A stretch of 5,929 nt of DNA from Burkholderiaceae bacterium (GTDB lineage: Bacteria; Pseudomonadota; Gammaproteobacteria; Burkholderiales; Burkholderiaceae): assembly GCA_947470165.1 (NCBI GenBank), contig CANISN010000111.1, forward strand, positions 1 to 5,929, in the 5' to 3' direction. Positions within the stretch are counted from its first letter, which is position 1. Each line of letters opens with the position of its first letter. Below the pieces are notes generated by a model. That model saw only the letters and a program-made list of their open reading frames with translations, did no database searches and was not told where the DNA came from. A program made the position numbers and the translations under genes. Shown here piece after piece: positions 1 through 5,929 of this stretch.

Positions 1-1066
1 TAAAACAGAAGTACTTTCTTTGCCAGTCATCAAAGATGAGCATGCAGCAGATGGCACTCGTAAGTGGTTGCTAGACGTTGGCGCTGGTAATGCAGTGGAG
101 TCGGTATTTATTCCTGAGGATGATCGCGGCACGCTGTGTATTTCTTCTCAGGCAGGTTGTGCAGTCAATTGCCGTTTTTGCTCAACTGGGCATCAAGGTT
201 TCTCACGCAACCTCACTGCTGGTGAAATCATTGGCCAATTGTGGTTTACAGAACACTTGCTCCGTAATGATCCCAATGCGGTCCGTCGGATTGAAGCGTA
301 TCCAACGCCAGGTTGGGAACACACTGGGCGCGTTATCTCGAATGTGGTGCTGATGGGTATGGGTGAGCCGCTACTCAACTATGACAACGTGGCGACTGCT
401 TTGCGCTTAATGCTAGACGACCGAGCTTATGGTCTATCGCGTCGCCGCGTCACTGTATCAACCTCTGGTGTTGTACCTATGATGGATCGCTTGGCACAAG
501 ATTGCCCGGTGGCATTGGCTGTTTCATTGCATGCGCCAAACGATCAGTTACGCGATCAACTGGTACCGCTCAACCTCAAATACCCCCTCAGAGAATTGCT
601 GGCTGCCTGCGAAAGGTATCTACCTTTTGCGCCAAGGGATTTCTTAACTTTTGAATACTGCATGCTCGATGGTGTGAATGACTCTGACATTCAGGCAAAA
701 GAGTTGGTACGCTTGTTGGCTAACATTAAGTGCAAGGTGAACTTGATTCCATTTAATCCATTCCCTGAGTCTGGATTGAAGCGCTCATCAGCACAACGTA
801 TTCATGCCTTTGCGAGTATTTTGTTAGATGCTGGCATGGTAGCAACCGTTCGTAAAACCCGTGGTGATGATATTGCAGCTGCCTGTGGTCAACTAGCAGG
901 TGATGTCGTAGATCGCACCAGAGTCCGTGAGCGTGCCATTCATGACAATCAAATCAAGTTAGATCAAGATCAAGATTTAGATACAGATGCAGAGGATCTT
1001 GATGAAGAAGAGCCAGAGTACCAAGCTCAGCACTCAGTCCAATGGCTTAAAAGATTAGACGACTAA
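1..1066 (+). CDS. rlmN: Dual-specificity 23S rRNA A2503 / tRNA A37 C2-methyltransferase RlmN, 5'-truncated
   Basis: Radical SAM enzyme that methylates C2 of A2503 in 23S rRNA and of A37 in some tRNAs (family knowledge). The frame is open to the left edge (first full codon at 2), so the gene starts outside. By recalled alignment to E. coli RlmN about 70 N-terminal residues are missing, and the in-frame TTG at 20 is an internal Leu, not a start. Numbering from that codon, the cluster motif CxxxCxxC is C47, C51, C54. The two catalytic cysteines of the family are present: C40 (seven before the cluster) and C289 in [22 protein letters not shown] and SLHAPND motifs are intact. Between IIGQ and the [11 protein letters not shown] segment there are about 14 more residues than in E. 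coli. After C289 the protein runs 59 residues against 29 in E. coli, ending in a strongly acidic tail (314-334). The TAA stop is 17 nt before ispG. Confidence 0.97.
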   Translation, partial: KTEVLSLPVIKDEHAADGTRKWLLDVGAGNAVESVFIPEDDRGTLCISSQAGCAVNCRFCSTGHQGFSRNLTAGEIIGQLWFTEHLLRNDPNAVRRIEAYPTPGWEHTGRVISNVVLMGMGEPLLNYDNVATALRLMLDDRAYGLSRRRVTVSTSGVVPMMDRLAQDCPVALAVSLHAPNDQLRDQLVPLNLKYPLRELLAACERYLPFAPRDFLTFEYCMLDGVNDSDIQAKELVRLLANIKCKVNLIPFNPFPESGLKRSSAQRIHAFASILLDAGMVATVRKTRGDDIAAACGQLAGDVVDRTRVRERAIHDNQIKLDQDQDLDTDAEDLDEEEPEYQAQHSVQWLKRLDD

Positions 1067-1083
1067 TTTAACCCACTTTTTTT
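1067..1083 (+). other. 17-nt rlmN-ispG spacer, pyrimidine-rich, no Shine-Dalgarno
   Basis: The spacer ends in seven T (1077-1083) directly abutting the ispG ATG, and nothing resembling AGGAG lies within 15 nt upstream. There is no room for a stem before the T run, so it is not a rho-independent terminator. The close spacing suggests that ispG is co-transcribed with rlmN and reached by read-through or reinitiating ribosomes. That is an inference. Confidence 0.5.
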
Positions 1084-2361
1084 ATGAGTAATTCATCTAA
1101 CAATCCTCCAAAGCTAGCCTTAGGCCCAGAGCCAAAGCGTGTAACGCGTCAAGCCACAGTGGCTTGGAAAACAAATATCATCACGATCGGTGGTGATGCA
1201 CCTGTGCGCGTTCAGTCGATGACCAATACCGATACTGCCGATGCCATCGCTACTGCTATTCAGGTTAAGGAATTGGCTCGCGCCGGATCAGAGATGGTGC
1301 GCATTACGGTAGATACGCCAGCAGCTGCAGCGGCAGTACCTTACATCCGTGAGCAGTTAGACAAGATGGATGTATTGGTACCTTTGATCGGCGACTTTCA
1401 TTACAACGGTCATACTTTATTAAATGACTACCCAGAGTGCGCTAAAGCTCTATCCAAATATCGAATTAATCCAGGCAATGTAGGGAAGGGCGCTAAACGC
1501 GATCCGCAATTTGCACAAATGATTGAGGCTGCTTGTAAATATGACAAGCCTATTCGGATTGGCGTGAACTGGGGTAGCTTAGATCAAGACTTGCTCGCAA
1601 GCGTGATGGACAGAAATGCGGCATTAGCAGTCCCTAAGACAGCTCAAGAAGTCATGATTGAAGCCTTGATTCAGTCGGCACTGCAGTCCGCTGAAAAAGC
1701 GGTAGAGCTGGGTATGAATGCCAATCAAATTATTTTGTCTTGTAAAGTCAGCAACGTACAAGATTTAGTGGCTGTGTATCGTGATCTCTCGCATCGCTCA
1801 GATTACCCATTACATTTAGGTTTAACCGAAGCGGGCATGGGCAGCAAGGGGATTGTTTCCTCAACTGCAGCATTGGGAATCTTGTTACAAGAAGGTATCG
1901 GTGACACCATTCGAGTCTCTTTAACTCCCGATCCAGGTGCGCCCCGTGAGAACGAGATTATTGTTGCCCAAGAGATTTTACAAACCATGGGACTGCGTAA
2001 TTTCACGCCCATGGTGATTGCTTGCCCTGGTTGTGGCAGAACTACCAGCACTACTTTCCAAGAATTAGCTGCCAATATTCAGTCTTATCTGCGCCAACAA
2101 ATGCCAGTGTGGAAGAAAACGCATCCTGGTGTAGAGGCTATGAATGTTGCTGTCATGGGCTGCATCGTGAATGGCCCTGGTGAAAGCAAGCATGCCAATA
2201 TTGGCATCTCTCTGCCAGGTACGGGTGAGACTCCAGCGGCGCCAGTTTTTGTTGATGGCGTGAAGGTGAAAACTTTACGTGGCGACAATATTGCCCAAGA
2301 GTTTCAGGTGATCGTGGATGATTATGTCAAGCTCAACTACGCGCCGAAGTATAAGAAATAA
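1084..2361 (+). CDS. ispG: 4-hydroxy-3-methylbut-2-enyl diphosphate synthase (MEP pathway)
   Basis: Cytosolic [4Fe-4S] enzyme that reductively converts 2-C-methyl-D-erythritol 2,4-cyclodiphosphate to HMBPP, the penultimate step of the MEP route to IPP/DMAPP, with electrons from flavodoxin or ferredoxin (family knowledge). The 425-residue protein has the N-terminal barrel signatures VQSMTNTDT (43-51), [10 protein letters not shown] (127-136), RIGVNWGSL (158-166) and HLGLTEAG (244-251). The C-terminal cluster domain has CPGC (C314, C317), then C360 in [11 protein letters not shown], with E367 as the expected fourth iron ligand. The 43-residue gap between C317 and C360 is longer than in E. coli; the whole protein is about 50 residues longer than the E. 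coli enzyme, a length seen in other bacteria. The ATG start is kept although no Shine-Dalgarno precedes it. The next plausible in-frame start, GTG at 1159, has no better signal and would cut close to the conserved core. TAA stop. Confidence 0.98.
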   Translation: MSNSSNNPPKLALGPEPKRVTRQATVAWKTNIITIGGDAPVRVQSMTNTDTADAIATAIQVKELARAGSEMVRITVDTPAAAAAVPYIREQLDKMDVLVPLIGDFHYNGHTLLNDYPECAKALSKYRINPGNVGKGAKRDPQFAQMIEAACKYDKPIRIGVNWGSLDQDLLASVMDRNAALAVPKTAQEVMIEALIQSALQSAEKAVELGMNANQIILSCKVSNVQDLVAVYRDLSHRSDYPLHLGLTEAGMGSKGIVSSTAALGILLQEGIGDTIRVSLTPDPGAPRENEIIVAQEILQTMGLRNFTPMVIACPGCGRTTSTTFQELAANIQSYLRQQMPVWKKTHPGVEAMNVAVMGCIVNGPGESKHANIGISLPGTGETPAAPVFVDGVKVKTLRGDNIAQEFQVIVDDYVKLNYAPKYKK

Positions 2362-2434
2362 ACAAGAACATACAAGAAACAAAAGCAACAATCCATAATA
2401 AGAACAATAAAGAACGACACCTTAAGTACACATC
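2362..2434 (+). other. A-rich, G-poor leader between ispG and hisS
   Basis: These 73 nt are about 56% A (41 A, 16 C, 9 T, 7 G by hand count). They hold four near copies of an A(C/T)AAGAAC-like word, near 2362, 2372, 2398 and 2407. I see no stable hairpin, no Shine-Dalgarno before the ATG at 2435 and no clear promoter. Such unstructured A-rich stretches can help ribosome loading through protein S1, which is the likeliest reading here, but a role is not shown by the sequence. Confidence 0.45.
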
Positions 2435-3763
2435 ATGACTGATTCAGTAAACCCAGCTAAAGCTCAAAAGATTCAAAAGATCAATGGCGTTCGTGGCATG
2501 AATGATCTCTTGCCGGCTGATGCTGCGCAATGGACGCATCTAGACCATGTCTTGCGTGATCTTGCTCGTGCTTATGGTTATGAGTTCTTGCGCACTCCGA
2601 TTGTGGAAGCGACTGCAGTATTTCAGCGTGGGATTGGTGAGGTAACCGATATTGTTGAAAAGGAAATGTATTCCTTTGAAGATCGTCTTAATGGAGAACA
2701 GCTCACATTGCGTCCCGAAGGGACTGCCGCCTTAGTTCGCTCTGTGATTGAAAACAATTTGCTGTACGAAGGACCAAAGCGTCTTTGGTATACCGGCCCG
2801 ATGTTCCGCCATGAGCGTCCACAACGAGGTCGTTATCGTCAGTTCCATCAATTTGGTATTGAGGCACTTGGCTTTGCAGGGCCTGATATTGATGCAGAAA
2901 TCATTTTGATGGGTCAGCGCTTGTGGGATGAACTCGGCCTGAAAGGTGTGCGTTTAGAGATTAATTCTTTAGGGCAGGCGAATGAGCGAGCTGAGCATCG
3001 CGCTGCCTTAGTGATTTATTTTGAGCAGAACAAAGCGCAACTAGATGAAGATTCACAACGCCGTTTATTAACGAATCCCTTACGCATCTTGGACTCTAAA
3101 AATCCAGCAATGCAGGATTTGATTGAAGGTGCACCGAAGTTATTAGATTTCTTGGGTGAAGAGTCCCTTAAGCATTTCGAGGGCGTTCAGGCTTTGCTCA
3201 AGGCAAATAATATCCCCTGTAAGATTAATCCCCGTTTAGTGCGTGGCTTGGATTACTACAACCTCACTGTATTTGAGTGGATTACCGAAGAATTAGGAGC
3301 CCAAGGCACCATTGCCGGTGGCGGTCGTTATGATCCTTTGATCGAACGTATGGGCGGCAAAGCTGCTCCTGCCTGCGGATGGGCAATGGGCATGGAGCGT
3401 GTCCTTGAATTAATGAAGGTCTCTGGATCATTACCAGAAGCTCTGGCCCAATGCGATGTCTTTGTGCTGCATCAGGGTGGCGAAACCCTGACTGCTGCCA
3501 TGATTATTGCTGAGCGCCTGCGCAGTGCAGGGATCGATGCCATCTTGTTTTGCCCTCCAGATGGTCAAGCAGCCAGTTTTAAGTCCCAAATGAAGAAAGC
3601 GGATGCGAGTGGCGCGGCCTATGCCATCATCATTGGGCCAGATGAATTAGCCAAGGATGAGGCGCAACTCAAGGATTTGCGGAGTAGTGGCGAGCAGAAG
3701 GCGGTAGCACTAGACAGCGTTGTAGAAGCGGTAATTGATGCCATCGTTGGTGCCACCGAATAG
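2435..3763 (+). CDS. hisS: Histidyl-tRNA synthetase
   Basis: Class IIa aminoacyl-tRNA synthetase, a cytosolic homodimer that charges tRNA-His via histidyl-adenylate (family knowledge). The 442-residue protein shows the N-terminal signature [10 protein letters not shown] (18-27), TLRPEGTA (91-98) and motif 2 as [14 protein letters not shown] (124-137). The two histidine-binding stretches specific to HisRS follow, [14 protein letters not shown] (268-281) and AGGGRYD (294-300). Motif 3 is in [10 protein letters not shown] (315-324), with R322 as the ATP-binding arginine. Residues from about 341 to the end form the alpha/beta anticodon-binding domain. The length is near the family norm (E. coli 424); the extra residues are partly a short Lys/Gln-rich N-terminal extension. 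The ATG at 2435 has no clear Shine-Dalgarno. ATG at 2498 (M22) falls inside the conserved RGMND signature, so the upstream start is preferred. TAG stop. The hisS-yfgM-bamB-der order matches E. coli. Confidence 0.98.
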   Translation: MTDSVNPAKAQKIQKINGVRGMNDLLPADAAQWTHLDHVLRDLARAYGYEFLRTPIVEATAVFQRGIGEVTDIVEKEMYSFEDRLNGEQLTLRPEGTAALVRSVIENNLLYEGPKRLWYTGPMFRHERPQRGRYRQFHQFGIEALGFAGPDIDAEIILMGQRLWDELGLKGVRLEINSLGQANERAEHRAALVIYFEQNKAQLDEDSQRRLLTNPLRILDSKNPAMQDLIEGAPKLLDFLGEESLKHFEGVQALLKANNIPCKINPRLVRGLDYYNLTVFEWITEELGAQGTIAGGGRYDPLIERMGGKAAPACGWAMGMERVLELMKVSGSLPEALAQCDVFVLHQGGETLTAAMIIAERLRSAGIDAILFCPPDGQAASFKSQMKKADASGAAYAIIIGPDELAKDEAQLKDLRSSGEQKAVALDSVVEAVIDAIVGATE

Positions 3764-3788
3764 AATTACGAGATCGATTATTAAAGTC

Positions 3789-3808
3789 GTATTTAAATAC
3801 TGTATTTA
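3789..3808. repeat. 12-bp perfect palindrome with a repeated half-site in the hisS-yfgM gap
   Basis: GTATTTAAATAC at 3789-3800 is a perfect 12-bp palindrome. Its left half recurs as GTATTTA at 3802-3808, 13 bp downstream of the first copy. The whole 60-nt gap (3764-3823) is AT-rich. The symmetry could be an operator or just AT-rich chance. TATTTA hexamers at 3790 and 3803 could serve as poor -10 elements, with weak TTACGA (3766) or TTAAAG (3781) as -35 partners (3 of 6 matches each). A promoter here is possible but unproven. No GC-rich stem followed by a T run, so not a terminator. Confidence 0.4.
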
Positions 3809-3823
3809 TTAGCTTGGATTGAT

Positions 3824-4483
3824 ATGCCTTTAGACCTAGAAGAACAAGAAAAATTAGATCAACTTAAAGCATTCTGGCAAAAATATCGTAACCTCATCAC
3901 GGGTGTGCTGACTGCCGCTTTATTTGCTTATGCCGCCTATAGTGGATATCAATGGTGGCGCACGAGCCAAGCTTCAGCAGCTTCTCAGCTTTACGAGACA
4001 ATGGTGAGCGCCATTAACAAGGGTGATAAAGATCAAACTTTGCGCGCTGCCGATGATTTGCAAAAGCAGTTTGCTGGAACGCCGTATGCAGCAATGTCTA
4101 GCCTAGTTGCTGCAAAGATTGCTTCAGATGCTGGTGATAGCGCTAAAGCAATGGCCTATTTGCGCTGGGCCACCAAGAATGCGTCTGACCAAGGTTATTT
4201 AGCTTTGGCAAAATTACGTTTGACAGCGCAATTGATTGAGCAGGGCTCTGAAAAAGACTTTGCAGAAGCGGACATTATCCTCAATGAAAAGCCAGTATCT
4301 GGATTTGAGGCCTTATGGTTAGAGCGTCGTGGTGATTGGTATTTATCGCAGAAGAAAACAGCTGAGGCTCGTAAGAGTTACGAAGCAGCTTGGGTGCAGT
4401 TAAACCAAGTAAAAGAATTCCCTGAAGAGGCGCGTCGCCTTCTCAAGGTTAAATTGGATGCCGTCGGGGGAGTAGCTCAGTAA
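3824..4483 (+). CDS. yfgM: YfgM-like single-pass inner-membrane protein with periplasmic TPR domain
   Basis: In E. coli, YfgM is an inner-membrane protein that associates with PpiD and the SecYEG translocon and helps hand over exported proteins; it also influences the Rcs stress response (family knowledge). This 219-residue protein has a short charged cytoplasmic N-terminus (1-22, with the LEEQEKLDQLKAFWQKYRN pattern of the family) and one hydrophobic helix (about 23-44). The rest is an Ala-rich helical region carrying TPR-like pairs, for example around 74-101, 104-135 and 162-192 (RRGDWYLSQKKTAEARKSYEAA). No cleavable signal peptide or lipobox is visible, so it should be N-in/C-out. Assignment rests on topology, length (E. 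coli 206) and position between hisS and bamB rather than on a catalytic motif. Only a weak GGA (3816-3818) precedes the ATG. Its TAA overlaps the bamB ATG by one base. Confidence 0.9.
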   Translation: MPLDLEEQEKLDQLKAFWQKYRNLITGVLTAALFAYAAYSGYQWWRTSQASAASQLYETMVSAINKGDKDQTLRAADDLQKQFAGTPYAAMSSLVAAKIASDAGDSAKAMAYLRWATKNASDQGYLALAKLRLTAQLIEQGSEKDFAEADIILNEKPVSGFEALWLERRGDWYLSQKKTAEARKSYEAAWVQLNQVKEFPEEARRLLKVKLDAVGGVAQ

Positions 4484-4485
4484 TG
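4466..4485 (+). promoter_or_regulatory. Shine-Dalgarno and TAATG coupling site for bamB
   Basis: GGGGGAG at 4466-4472, inside the last codons of yfgM, lies 10 nt before the bamB ATG at 4483 and is the best ribosome-binding sequence in the window. The yfgM TAA (4481-4483) and the bamB ATG share one base, an arrangement typical of termination-reinitiation. The strong site supports ATG 4483 as the bamB start and suggests that bamB can also recruit ribosomes on its own. Confidence 0.75.
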
Positions 4486-5637
4486 GTAGATTACAAACGT
4501 GTAGCAAAGCTAGTAAGCACAGCTCTAGTATTGGGTTCTGTTCTAGTGGCCTTAGTGGCTTGTTCTGGTGGCTCACGTGTTCGTAAGCCTGCTGAACTAG
4601 TTCCTGTTAGCAACCAATTTGACTTGGCTCCCGTATGGTCAATTAGTGTTGGCGCTTCTGATCCATTTAACTTTCACCCTGCAGTGGCAGGGGATGCAGT
4701 GTATGCAGCATCCCATCGTGGCAACCTAGTCAAAATTAATATGATGACCGGGAATAAGGTGTGGGAAGTCTCGGTACCGGATCGTCTTTCAATTGGTCCA
4801 GGATCAGATGGACGCACTACCGCTGTTGTTACCACTAAAGGCATGGTCTATGCCTATGACGATACCGGTAAGCGAATCTGGAATGTCAGTGTTGGCAGTG
4901 AAGTTTTATCTGAGCCTGTAGTCGCTGGTGGCATAGTCATCATTCGAGCATTAGATAACCGCTTTATTGGTTTTGATGCTCAAACAGGCGCGCGTAAATG
5001 GACCTACCAACGCCAACAGTCCGCCTTGTCTTTGCGAGTGGGCTACGGCATGCTAGCAATTGGTAATGAGGTGATTGTGACCGGCTTTGCTGGTGGGCGG
5101 TTTGGCATGATTGCGATTGCCAACGGCGGCCTCGTTTGGGAAACACCCGTGTCTTTCCCGAAAGGCTTCTCTGAAATCGAGCGTTTGAATGATGTGACGG
5201 CCAAGCCAAGTATGGAAGGCGAGATTATTTGCGCAGTATCTTATCAAGGCCGCGTGGGTTGCGGTCAGGCGCGTACAGGTAACTTACTGTGGTTCAAAGA
5301 TTATTCAAGCTATACCGGTACAGCCCAAAGCCCTGATTTAGTTTTCTCATCCAATGAAAAATCTTATGTCACTGCATTTGCTGTGAAAGATGGCTCGCAA
5401 GCTTGGGAAAATACGCAACTGACCTTTAGGGATGTAGGCGAGCCAATGGCAGTTGGTAAGGTATTACTAGTTGGTGATGCGCAAGGTTATGTGCATGCAC
5501 TCTCACAAGCGAATGGTGAAATGCTGGCACGCATTCGTCATGACAGTAGTCCAATCACTGCCGCGCCGATTGCGGTGAATGGCCTCATCTTAGTTCAATC
5601 TCAAGGCGGAAAACTAGCGGCGTACAGTCCAAAATGA
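4483..5637 (+). CDS. bamB: Outer-membrane protein assembly factor BamB (lipoprotein, beta-propeller)
   Basis: Periplasmic, outer-membrane-anchored subunit of the BAM complex that binds BamA POTRA domains and aids beta-barrel insertion (family knowledge). The 384-residue precursor has a lipoprotein signal: basic n-region (K5, R6, K9), hydrophobic stretch 10-25 and lipobox LVAC with lipidated C27. Ser at +2 favours outer-membrane sorting. The mature part is built of repeated PQQ-like blades, visible as G-x-(V/L)-x-A/G...(T)G-x-x-x-W patterns, for example 80-94, 120-133, 158-173, 205-219, 256-270, 294-308 and 335-349, fitting an eight-bladed propeller. The family BamA-contact segment is recognisable as LSLR (182-185). 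The second contact loop reads RLNDVT (234-239), where E. coli has DVD. C250 and C260 flank a hairpin turn. Length is close to E. coli (392). It overlaps yfgM by 1 nt and der by 4 nt. Confidence 0.96.
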   Translation: MVDYKRVAKLVSTALVLGSVLVALVACSGGSRVRKPAELVPVSNQFDLAPVWSISVGASDPFNFHPAVAGDAVYAASHRGNLVKINMMTGNKVWEVSVPDRLSIGPGSDGRTTAVVTTKGMVYAYDDTGKRIWNVSVGSEVLSEPVVAGGIVIIRALDNRFIGFDAQTGARKWTYQRQQSALSLRVGYGMLAIGNEVIVTGFAGGRFGMIAIANGGLVWETPVSFPKGFSEIERLNDVTAKPSMEGEIICAVSYQGRVGCGQARTGNLLWFKDYSSYTGTAQSPDLVFSSNEKSYVTAFAVKDGSQAWENTQLTFRDVGEPMAVGKVLLVGDAQGYVHALSQANGEMLARIRHDSSPITAAPIAVNGLILVQSQGGKLAAYSPK

Positions 5638-5929
5638 ATCCAGTCATTACCATTGTCGGCCGTCCTAACGTTGGTAAATCGACACTCTTTAATCGCTTAA
5701 CGCGCTCACGTGATGCCTTGGTTGCAGACTTTTCTGGTCTCACTCGTGATCGTCACTATGGCAAAGGCCGTATTGGTGAGCGCGCATTTATTTGTGTTGA
5801 CACTGGCGGTTTTGAACCGGTAGCTAAGACTGGCATTGTCGCCGAAATGGCAAAGCAAACCAAACAAGCCGTTGCTGAATCCGATATTGTTATTTTCTTA
5901 GTGGATGGCCGCTTGGGTATGGCGCCACA
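5634..5929 (+). CDS. der: Ribosome-assembly GTPase Der (EngA), 3'-truncated
   Basis: Essential tandem-G-domain GTPase that acts in late 50S subunit maturation in the cytosol (family knowledge). Only the first 98 codons are present; the frame is open to the right edge. They cover most of the first G domain: G1/P-loop GRPNVGKS (9-16), switch I GLTRD with T37, G3 DTGG (56-59) and the strand IVIFLVDGR (85-93). The NKxD motif, the second G domain and the KH-like domain would lie beyond the window, so the tandem structure is inferred from the close match of this N-terminus to Der. The ATG overlaps the bamB TGA as ATGA. No good Shine-Dalgarno lies upstream (GGCGGA at 5605-5610 is too distant), so translation is probably coupled to bamB. 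The bamB-der adjacency matches E. coli. Confidence 0.96.
   Translation, partial: MNPVITIVGRPNVGKSTLFNRLTRSRDALVADFSGLTRDRHYGKGRIGERAFICVDTGGFEPVAKTGIVAEMAKQTKQAVAESDIVIFLVDGRLGMAP

Noticed and set aside
20..22. TTG as the start codon of rlmN
   Set aside because: The frame stays open to the window edge, and the residues before it (KTEVLS) continue the family alignment. RlmN needs about 70 more N-terminal residues, so the gene is truncated by the window.
78..353. 91-codon open frame on the + strand inside rlmN
   Set aside because: Out-of-frame shadow of a clearly conserved gene, with no recognisable protein features.
193..378. 61-codon antisense frame inside rlmN
   Set aside because: Antisense shadow with no ribosome-binding signal or family resemblance.
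1071..1086. T7 run after rlmN as a rho-independent terminator
   Set aside because: No GC-rich stem precedes the T run, and the ispG ATG follows immediately.
1803..2288. Two antisense frames (1803-2075 and 2085-2288) opposite ispG
   Set aside because: They lie opposite the conserved IspG cluster domain. Their translations are Pro/Ser-rich and look like complements of coding sequence.
2362..2434. His-responsive leader peptide, T-box or riboswitch upstream of hisS
   Set aside because: No small frame with clustered His codons, no T-box-like motif and no paired stems are visible in this G-poor stretch.
3735..3760. GATGCCATC and GGTGCCACC near the 3' end of hisS as a terminator hairpin
   Set aside because: Each is a symmetry around a single base with no room for a loop, lies within the coding sequence, and has no following T run.
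4964..5247. Two overlapping antisense frames opposite bamB
   Set aside because: They overlap each other in different frames and lack start signals, so they are shadows of bamB.
1..5929. A mobile, defence or otherwise novel system in the window
   Set aside because: All six genes are recognised housekeeping genes in a known conserved order, the gaps are at most 73 nt, and there are no integrase, transposase, toxin-antitoxin or array features.

Overview
The window looks like ordinary chromosomal core sequence from a betaproteobacterium, most likely Burkholderiales. The gene order rlmN - ispG - hisS - yfgM - bamB - der, the roughly 425-residue form of IspG and the 14-residue insert in RlmN all point there. 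Base composition is moderate (mid-to-upper 40s % GC by eye), low for that order and fitting a Polynucleobacter-like freshwater lineage. The order-level call is fairly safe. The genus is an inference from memory that only a database search can settle.

Layout: all six genes are on the + strand and fill almost the whole window. (1) 1-1066, the 3' part of rlmN (23S rRNA/tRNA adenine-C2 methyltransferase), cut by the left edge. (2) 1084-2361, ispG (isoprenoid synthesis, MEP pathway). (3) 2435-3763, hisS (histidyl-tRNA synthetase). (4) 3824-4483, yfgM-like membrane-anchored TPR protein. (5) 4483-5637, bamB (outer-membrane assembly lipoprotein). (6) 5634-5929, the first 98 codons of der (ribosome-assembly GTPase), cut by the right edge. 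The gaps are 17, 73 and 60 nt, and the last three genes overlap (TAATG, then ATGA). No stretch over 300 nt lacks a gene. I saw no tRNA, rRNA, mobile element, CRISPR array or convincing rho-independent terminator.

How the genes work together: RlmN, HisS and Der serve translation (rRNA/tRNA modification, tRNA charging, 50S assembly). IspG supplies isoprenoid precursors, including those for undecaprenyl phosphate and quinones. YfgM and BamB act in envelope protein handling. This is a conserved housekeeping neighbourhood, shared from ispG onward with E. coli. The joints fit one polycistronic unit. The 60-nt gap before yfgM, which carries a 12-bp perfect palindrome, is the likeliest place for extra regulation.

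I did not find a novel system. The items worth a second look are modest: an acidic tail on RlmN, the absence of pilF/pilW and rodZ between rlmN and ispG, poor Shine-Dalgarno signals before ispG and hisS, the A-rich hisS leader, the palindrome before yfgM, and a cysteine pair plus an altered putative BamA-contact residue in BamB.
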